From: Streptomyces paludis
GTDB taxonomy: Bacteria; Actinomycetota; Actinomycetes; Streptomycetales; Streptomycetaceae
Length of the DNA stretch: 64,000 bases
NCBI RefSeq assembly: GCF_003344965.1
Contig: NZ_CP031194.1
Coordinates: forward strand, 6,944,001 to 7,008,000
Reading direction: 5' to 3'
Position 1 is the stretch's first letter. Each line of letters starts with the position of its first letter. Both the position numbers and the translations under genes were made by a program. The notes beneath the pieces are model-generated. The model was not told the origin of the DNA. It saw only the letters and a list, made by a program, of their open reading frames with translations, and made no database searches. Below are positions 59,622-64,000 of this stretch, in pieces.

Positions 59622-60445
59622 GGAGTGGTCCCGGGGTCCAGGAAGAAGTGGGCGTACGGCACGGTCCAGACGGACGCGTGGCCCAGCCGGTGGCCGGTCC
59701 AGCCGTCGTCGCCGTAGGCGGTGCCGTGGTCGGAGCAGACGATCGCGAAGCAGCGGCGCCGGCCGCTCATGGCCGCGAAGAGCCGGCCGATGTGCCGGTC
59801 GACGTATTCGAGCGCGGCGGCGTGGGTGGCGCGCGAGTCGCCGGCCTCCCTGGTGGCGCCGGGCAGATGGAACCAGTTGGGCTGGTGCAGCGCGGGGACG
59901 TTGACGAAGAGGAACAGCCGCCGCCCGGGGTCGAGCGCGGCGATCACCTGCTCCGCGCGGTCGATCTGGGACTCGAAGGAGGTCGGTGAGGTCACCCCGA
60001 ACTCCGGCTCCCAGTGGCTCTCCTGGAACATCCCGGGCAGCACGGAGCCCAGCGGCCCCCGCTTGTTGAAGAAGCCGACCCCGCCGACGCACACCGTGCG
60101 GTACCCGGCCGCCGCGAGGCCGGAGACCAGATCGGGGGTGTCGAAGACATAGGTGCGCTCCGCCGTGGACTCGCTGCCGCCGAAGCGCGCGGCGAACAGC
60201 CTCGGATGCGGTCCGGGCGCGGCGGGCGTGGGCAGGAATCCGGCGAAGATCGCCTGGTGCGAGGCGTAGGTGAAGCTGCCGGGCGCGTGCCGCTCCTCCC
60301 AGCGTCCGCCCGGCAGACGGCGGGCGAGATGCGGGAGCCGGCCCGCGCCGGCCAGCTCCTGGGCGACGTCGAAGCGCAGGGTGTCGAGGGTGACGAGCAG
60401 CAGATCGTCCCGCCCGACGACCTCGTTCATGTCAGGTGCGGGCAC
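59618..60445 (-). CDS. STM4013/SEN3800 family hydrolase (alkaline phosphatase fold)
   Basis: The 275-residue protein resembles sulfatase/phosphopentomutase-type alkaline phosphatase superfamily members. DLLLVTLDTLRFDV supplies a metal Asp, SFTYASHQAIFAG the likely nucleophile region (Thr or Ser), and IVCSDHGTAYGDDGWTGHRLGH the Asp-His and His metal ligands. No Cys/Ser formylglycine sulfatase consensus (C-x-P-x-R) is visible, so it is more likely a phosphatase, phosphotransferase or phosphodiesterase. GTG at 60445 has GGAGGA five bases upstream and overlaps the STM4014 stop by 14 bases; the Met five codons later has no ribosome site. Reaction unknown. Confidence 0.83.
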   Translation of the reverse strand: MPAPDMNEVVGRDDLLLVTLDTLRFDVAQELAGAGRLPHLARRLPGGRWEERHAPGSFTYASHQAIFAGFLPTPAAPGPHPRLFAARFGGSESTAERTYVFDTPDLVSGLAAAGYRTVCVGGVGFFNKRGPLGSVLPGMFQESHWEPEFGVTSPTSFESQIDRAEQVIAALDPGRRLFLFVNVPALHQPNWFHLPGATREAGDSRATHAAALEYVDRHIGRLFAAMSGRRRCFAIVCSDHGTAYGDDGWTGHRLGHASVWTVPYAHFFLDPGTTP

Positions 60446-61643
60446 GGCGGTCCTCCGTCGCTCGTCGCATCCGTGCAGGTGTCTGCGTATGCGTCTGTGG
60501 ATGCGTCCGTGCTGTCCGTGCTGTCCGGGCGGGGAGTGCGGCGAGCTGCGCCGCGTAGGTGTCCATCCCCTCGGCCGCCGTGCCGGGCAGCCCGGTGAGC
60601 CGGGGCAGCAGATCACCGAAGGCGTTGACCTCGCAGACGGCGAACCGGCGCCAGCCCAGGGCGGGCAGCAGATCTACGCCCACGCAGTGGGTGTCCGGGA
60701 AACACGCCGCCGCGCGCTCGCAGAGCGCGAGCGCCCCGGCCCAGCTGCCCCCGGCCGCTTCGATGGCGGCGCGGGCCGCGTCGAGATCGCCGCGGACCCC
60801 GCCGAGATGGAGATTGGTCAGGGGGGAGCGGCTGGTCCGCACCACCGCGTGGGTGGCCCGGCCACCGGCCACCACCACCCGCAGATCGGCCGTCCGGCCC
60901 GCCTGGGCGGACTTGGGCACCCACTGCTCGATATGCAGCCCGTCGGGCGCCAGGGCGTCCACGATCGCCGCCACCTCGCGCTCCGTCCCGTACGTCCGCA
61001 CCCGCAGCGAGTTGAAGAGCCGGCCCGTCCCGTCGCGCTCGACGGAGGTGGTGGCCCGCACCCGGCCGGGGCCCGCCGTCTCCAGGGCCAGCACCCCGGA
61101 GGCCGAGGAGCCGTGGGCCGGCTTGACGAACGCCCGGCGCAGCCCGGCGGCGGCCATCAGGGTCCGTACGTCGTCCCAGCCGGCGACCGTCGGCGCGGCC
61201 GGGCCCGAGGTGGGCGACGCGGGGACCCGTACCCCCGCCGCGTCCAGCGCGCCGTGGCAGAGCCGCTTGTCGAAGAGCACCGCCAGCTCGGCGGGGTCGT
61301 CGAGCAGCTCCGCCCCGGCGGCGCGGGCGCGCTCGCCCAGCCCCCGGGCGGCGGCCGTGAACCGCGCGTACCAGAGAGCGGTGCCCTCGACCCTGGCGGG
61401 ATCCTCGGCACCGCGCAGCAGCCGGTCCACCTCGCGGTCCTCGCCCGGCGAGTCGAGCCGTACGGTCTCGCCGGGCCCGAACGCGGCCCGGCCGCGCAGC
61501 ACATCGAGCCAGGACACCACCCGGGCGGGCGGCAGCCCGGCGGCCAGGACGGCGTCCTGGAACAGCGTCGTGCGGCGGTTGCCGGGGATCCCGACGACGG
61601 TCAGCCGTCGCTCCCGGTCCACGCCGCCGGGGAAGGCCGCCAT
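60432..61643 (-). CDS. STM4014 family protein (ATP-grasp-like)
   Basis: The 403-residue protein shows an ATP-grasp-like layout. RRAFVKPAHGSSASGV is an ATP-binding Lys/Gly-rich strand-loop, HIEQWVPKS and DLRVVVAGGRATHAVV follow, and FAVCEVNAFGDLLPRL carries the metal-binding Glu/Asn pair seen in RimK-type ligases. ATP-grasp enzymes in peptide-modifying operons form amide or ester bonds. The last 35 residues (Thr/Arg/Gln-rich) come from degenerate DNA repeats and are unlike the domain. It begins three bases after the STM4015 gene. I rate the ATP-grasp assignment as probable, from motif order only. Confidence 0.78.
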   Translation of the reverse strand: MAAFPGGVDRERRLTVVGIPGNRRTTLFQDAVLAAGLPPARVVSWLDVLRGRAAFGPGETVRLDSPGEDREVDRLLRGAEDPARVEGTALWYARFTAAARGLGERARAAGAELLDDPAELAVLFDKRLCHGALDAAGVRVPASPTSGPAAPTVAGWDDVRTLMAAAGLRRAFVKPAHGSSASGVLALETAGPGRVRATTSVERDGTGRLFNSLRVRTYGTEREVAAIVDALAPDGLHIEQWVPKSAQAGRTADLRVVVAGGRATHAVVRTSRSPLTNLHLGGVRGDLDAARAAIEAAGGSWAGALALCERAAACFPDTHCVGVDLLPALGWRRFAVCEVNAFGDLLPRLTGLPGTAAEGMDTYAAQLAALPARTARTARTHPQTHTQTPARMRRATEDRRART

Positions 61644-61646
61644 CGG

Positions 61647-62612
61647 TTACTCGGCCACCGCGACGTAGTAGTGCGGCTCGTCGTCGTCCCAGTCGTCCGG
61701 CTCCGAGACTTCGGAGAGGTCGACCTCCACTCCGGCCGCGCCGAGCGTGGTGCGCAGCCGCTCCCGCAGCTCCTCCCCGATGAAGTGGTGGTGCAGATCG
61801 AGCTTCTTCAGATGGGTGAGCGGCCGGCCGGCGAGAAGGGCCCGCGCGCCCTCGTCCCCGAGCGTGCCCATCGAGAGGTCGAGGGTCTCCAGCCGCGCCA
61901 CCACCGGGGCGTCCGCCACCGCCGCGGCGATCTCGTCCTGCCTCTCGCTGTTGCGCAGGGCCAGCCGGCGCAGCGCGGGCAGCCGTGTCCCCGCCAGGAT
62001 CGGCGCCAGATCGGCCACCGTCGCGTCCCCGCCGTACTCGTCGACGCCGAGCCAGAGATCGAGGCGCTCCAGCGCCGGGAGGTCGCTGGCCGCGACGGCC
62101 CGCACCACCTCGGCGCGCAGCCCCCCGGACTCGACCGTGAGCGAGCGCAGCCGCTCGTGCCGGACGGCGGGCAGGACCAGCTGCTGACTGCCCCGGACAC
62201 CGAACTCCAGCAGCTCGGGGAAGGCTTCGAGCAGCGGGGCGACCGGCCCCTGGATGATCCAGGAGATCTCGCACTCCTCCCCGACGATGTCCCCGACGAA
62301 CAGGGCGCGCAGCTCCGGCAGCCGGTCCCGGGCGGCGATGATCGCGTGGATCGCCGCCTCCGGGCCCGACTCGTAGGCATCGGGCCAGGCGCCGACGATC
62401 AGCGCCCGCACCCGCGTGCTGTCGACGGCGCCGAGGAAGCGGGCGAACGCCTCCTCCCACGTCTCCTTCGCGTCATACGCGCCGACCGTGATGCGCCAGG
62501 CCACCGAGGCGGCGTCCGGCAGCTCCGGCGCCGCCTCCGCGGTGGCGCCGGCGTCGGGGAACACGTACACGGGCAGGCCGTGCAACTCCTGAAGGTGGGC
62601 GGAGATGGTCAT
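61647..62612 (-). CDS. STM4015 family leucine-rich-repeat-like protein
   Basis: The 321-residue protein opens the operon. The N-terminal part (to about residue 100) is unassigned. The middle shows irregular leucine-rich repeats, such as LPALERLDLWLG, LPALRRLALRN, VARLETLDLSMG and LTHLKKLDLHHH. It ends in an acidic, aromatic tail (WDDDEPHYYVAVAE). There are no membrane segments and no enzyme motif, so it may be a scaffold or the protein substrate that the four enzymes act on. TCTGGAG lies about ten bases before the Met. No separate small precursor-peptide gene is visible in the 100 bases upstream. Confidence 0.8.
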   Translation of the reverse strand: MTISAHLQELHGLPVYVFPDAGATAEAAPELPDAASVAWRITVGAYDAKETWEEAFARFLGAVDSTRVRALIVGAWPDAYESGPEAAIHAIIAARDRLPELRALFVGDIVGEECEISWIIQGPVAPLLEAFPELLEFGVRGSQQLVLPAVRHERLRSLTVESGGLRAEVVRAVAASDLPALERLDLWLGVDEYGGDATVADLAPILAGTRLPALRRLALRNSERQDEIAAAVADAPVVARLETLDLSMGTLGDEGARALLAGRPLTHLKKLDLHHHFIGEELRERLRTTLGAAGVEVDLSEVSEPDDWDDDEPHYYVAVAE

Positions 62613-62714
62613 GGCGGAATGCTCCAGACGCCGTGAGAGAGGAACGACTGATGGGGCAGTTCTACCAAGAGCCACTGACAACGCCCGTCCGTCGCCCCGA
62701 CCCGCACGGATCGT

Positions 62715-63641
62715 TCAGACGCTGTCCACCAGCAGGTCGTCGGGCCCGATCAGCGCCGCGCTGCCCTCCCCCGTACAGGCGTGGGCGCCCGCCAGCGCGC
62801 CCAGCCGGGCGCACTCCTCCAGCTTCCGGCCGGCCAGCCTGCCGTGCAGGAAGCCGCAGACATACGCGTCCCCCGCGCCGTTGGAGTCCACCACCGGACC
62901 GGGCGGCGGGGTGGCCGGCACCGGGCGCGGGGACCGGCCGCCCTCCCGGGTCATCAGATACGAGCCGCCCGCGCCGGCCGTCGCTATCACCGCCTCGGCC
63001 CGGCCCTCGCGCAGGATCTCCCGCATCACCGAGGCGATCCGCTCCTTGGCGCCGGCCGCGCTGAGGAACACCAGATCGGCGCGGAAGGCGAAATCCCGGT
63101 GGTAGTCGGTCAGCCCGTCCCAGTCGTGCAGGTCCGTGGAGACCGGCACCCCCAGCGCCTCGATGTCGTCGAAGAGATGGCGGGCGAAGTTGGTGAGGGA
63201 GAGATGGACATGCCGGGTGCGGCGCAGATGCGGCAGATAGAACGCGCGCGGCATCCGCAGGTCCTCCGGGTCCCGGGCGTCGTGGAAGGACATCCGGCGG
63301 CCCGTCCGGTCGACGAGATTGACGGCGCGCCGGGTGCCGGTGGGGGAGATCAGCGCCTCGAAGTCCACACCGCCCGCCGTGAGCCGTTCACGGACCTGCT
63401 CCCCTCTCCAGTCGTCGCCCATGTAGTCGAGGAACTTCACATCCAGGCCCAGGGCCCGGCAGCCGATCGCCACATTGCCTCCGGTGTGCCCGGGCCACTC
63501 CCGGATCGGCCCCACGGAGACCGAGTCGGCGAGCGGGACGGGCAGTGAGTCGACCCTGACCACGGTGTCCACCCCGCTGCCACCGACCACCAGTACATCG
63601 TGCGGCGGCTGATCGGCCTGAACGGTCCGCTGCTGAGTCAC
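62715..63641 (-). CDS. PfkB family carbohydrate kinase
   Basis: The 308-residue ribokinase-like protein has the N-terminal VLVVGGSGVDTVVRVDSLP, the GGNVAIGCRALGLDVKFLDYMGDD-type substrate region and the catalytic signature VVDSNGAGDAYVCGFL with the general base Asp in GAGD. It phosphorylates a sugar or nucleoside whose identity is not clear. The GTG at 63641 follows GGAGAGGGAG closely. It is on the same strand as, and 100 bases upstream of, the STM4015 gene. It could share a transcript with that operon, though I found no proof. Confidence 0.9.
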   Translation of the reverse strand: MTQQRTVQADQPPHDVLVVGGSGVDTVVRVDSLPVPLADSVSVGPIREWPGHTGGNVAIGCRALGLDVKFLDYMGDDWRGEQVRERLTAGGVDFEALISPTGTRRAVNLVDRTGRRMSFHDARDPEDLRMPRAFYLPHLRRTRHVHLSLTNFARHLFDDIEALGVPVSTDLHDWDGLTDYHRDFAFRADLVFLSAAGAKERIASVMREILREGRAEAVIATAGAGGSYLMTREGGRSPRPVPATPPPGPVVDSNGAGDAYVCGFLHGRLAGRKLEECARLGALAGAHACTGEGSAALIGPDDLLVDSV

Positions 63642-63864
63642 GGTCTCCCTCTCCGGTGCCTGGTTGTCCGACCGCCCCAGTATGGCCGCCGCCCCGGACG
63701 GCCAGACGATTTCGGGGGCGTATCCGGGAATCCTCGGGGCACGGACAACGTTGGACCGGCGTACGCGGCCGCGGGTCGTCTTCCGATCGGATGTGATCGA
63801 CTCGACCCGCGCTGTGGTACGTACCCGGCCATAATGGGACGACACCGAACCTCCAGGAGGTGCT

Positions 63865-64000
63865 GTGACAGGCGCTGGTTCCCCCCTTCCACTCCGCTCC
63901 CGGCTGCGCTCGCTGCGCCCCGCGGCCTTCGGGGCCGACTCGGCGGGGAAGAGGCTGGAGCGCATCCACGCCTCGCCCAACTTCGCCGACGGGGTGTTCC
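63865..64000 (+). CDS. Probable MBL-fold metallo-hydrolase, N-terminal part
   Basis: The gene runs off the right edge. GTG at 63865 follows AGGAGG at 63855-63860. The 45 visible residues include RLRSLRPAAFGADSAGKRLERIHASPNFADGVF. The RI..SPNFADGVF entry resembles the start of NAPE-PLD/UlaG-type MBL-fold hydrolases in Streptomyces. The metal-binding HxHxDH motif would lie beyond the window, so the identity is a guess from the N terminus. A palindrome GGTACGTACC at 63816-63825 and CATAAT at 63829-63834 lie upstream. Confidence 0.55.
   Translation, partial: MTGAGSPLPLRSRLRSLRPAAFGADSAGKRLERIHASPNFADGVF

Noticed and set aside
60270..62636. A 788-residue plus-strand open frame
   Set aside because: Antisense to STM4013-STM4015 genes, without recognisable domains.
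62613..62714. A small precursor-peptide gene for the STM4011-4015 operon
   Set aside because: I checked both strands between STM4015 and the PfkB gene and found no short ORF with a ribosome site; the LRR protein itself is the better substrate candidate.
1..64000. CRISPR arrays, tRNA or rRNA genes, integrase or transposase genes
   Set aside because: No regularly spaced repeats, cloverleaf-like sequences or mobile-element enzymes were recognised; I cannot run a covariance search to exclude a cryptic tRNA.

Overview
The window reads as chromosomal DNA of a Streptomyces or very close relative. It has very high GC, dense short-spaced genes, many GTG starts and a run of leaderless promoters. It also carries actinobacterial marker families: a two-domain small laccase, an SsgA-like sporulation protein, a WhiB-type Fe-S regulator and a DUF6126 mini-protein. 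From memory, the gene order resembles the SCO6712-SCO6800 stretch of S. coelicolor, but I could not check this. I saw no phage, transposase, CRISPR, rRNA or tRNA.

Layout. 1-8 kb: mixed housekeeping and exported functions (laccase tail, cupin, endonuclease V, YciI-like, SsgD-like, an ABC-F ATPase behind a probable attenuator, DDAH, an acyl-ACP desaturase with tandem operators, GH46 chitosanase, WhiB-like). 8-15 kb: a reductase, a fatty-acid/acyl-CoA operon (CoA-transferase, thiolase, FadB) and a TetR regulator. 15-21 kb: a quinate/shikimate catabolic operon (QuiC-type fusion, quinate/shikimate dehydrogenase, MFS importer) with a LacI regulator. 21-35 kb: two secreted peptidases, a D-amino-acid oxidase, an ABC-F ATPase, Tex, an SCO6745-family protein, enoyl-CoA hydratase, an RsbW-like ATPase, type 1 IPP isomerase, a CDF metal exporter and GalE. 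35-42.5 kb: a tightly overlapped operon (CDP-alcohol transferase/DUF5941, nucleotidyltransferase, glycerol-1-phosphate dehydrogenase, second CDP-alcohol transferase, GT2) followed by a TagGH-like ABC exporter. I infer a surface glycopolymer or glycolipid pathway built on sn-glycerol-1-phosphate. 42.8-54 kb: the hopanoid operon (HpnC, HpnD, HpnE, polyprenyl diphosphate synthase, squalene-hopene cyclase, HpnG-like, HpnH, class III aminotransferase) followed by an XRE-cupin regulator and a small membrane protein. 54-57.4 kb: a tyrosine phosphatase, a LysM/M23 endopeptidase behind a ydaO-type c-di-AMP riboswitch, and an SGNH hydrolase. 57.4-62.6 kb: the five-gene STM4011-STM4015 cassette. 62.7-64 kb: a PfkB kinase and the start of a probable MBL-fold gene.

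The best candidate for an undescribed system is the STM4011-STM4015 cassette. It joins two radical SAM enzymes, an alkaline-phosphatase-fold hydrolase, an ATP-grasp-like protein and a leucine-rich-repeat protein in one overlapping operon, and I know of no assigned function. The second candidate is the glycerol-1-phosphate/CDP-alcohol/ABC-exporter operon next to the hopanoid genes. The hopanoid operon itself seems to lack the ispG-dxs pair I remember in S. coelicolor, and a roughly 240-bp inverted-repeat element sits between hpnD and hpnE.
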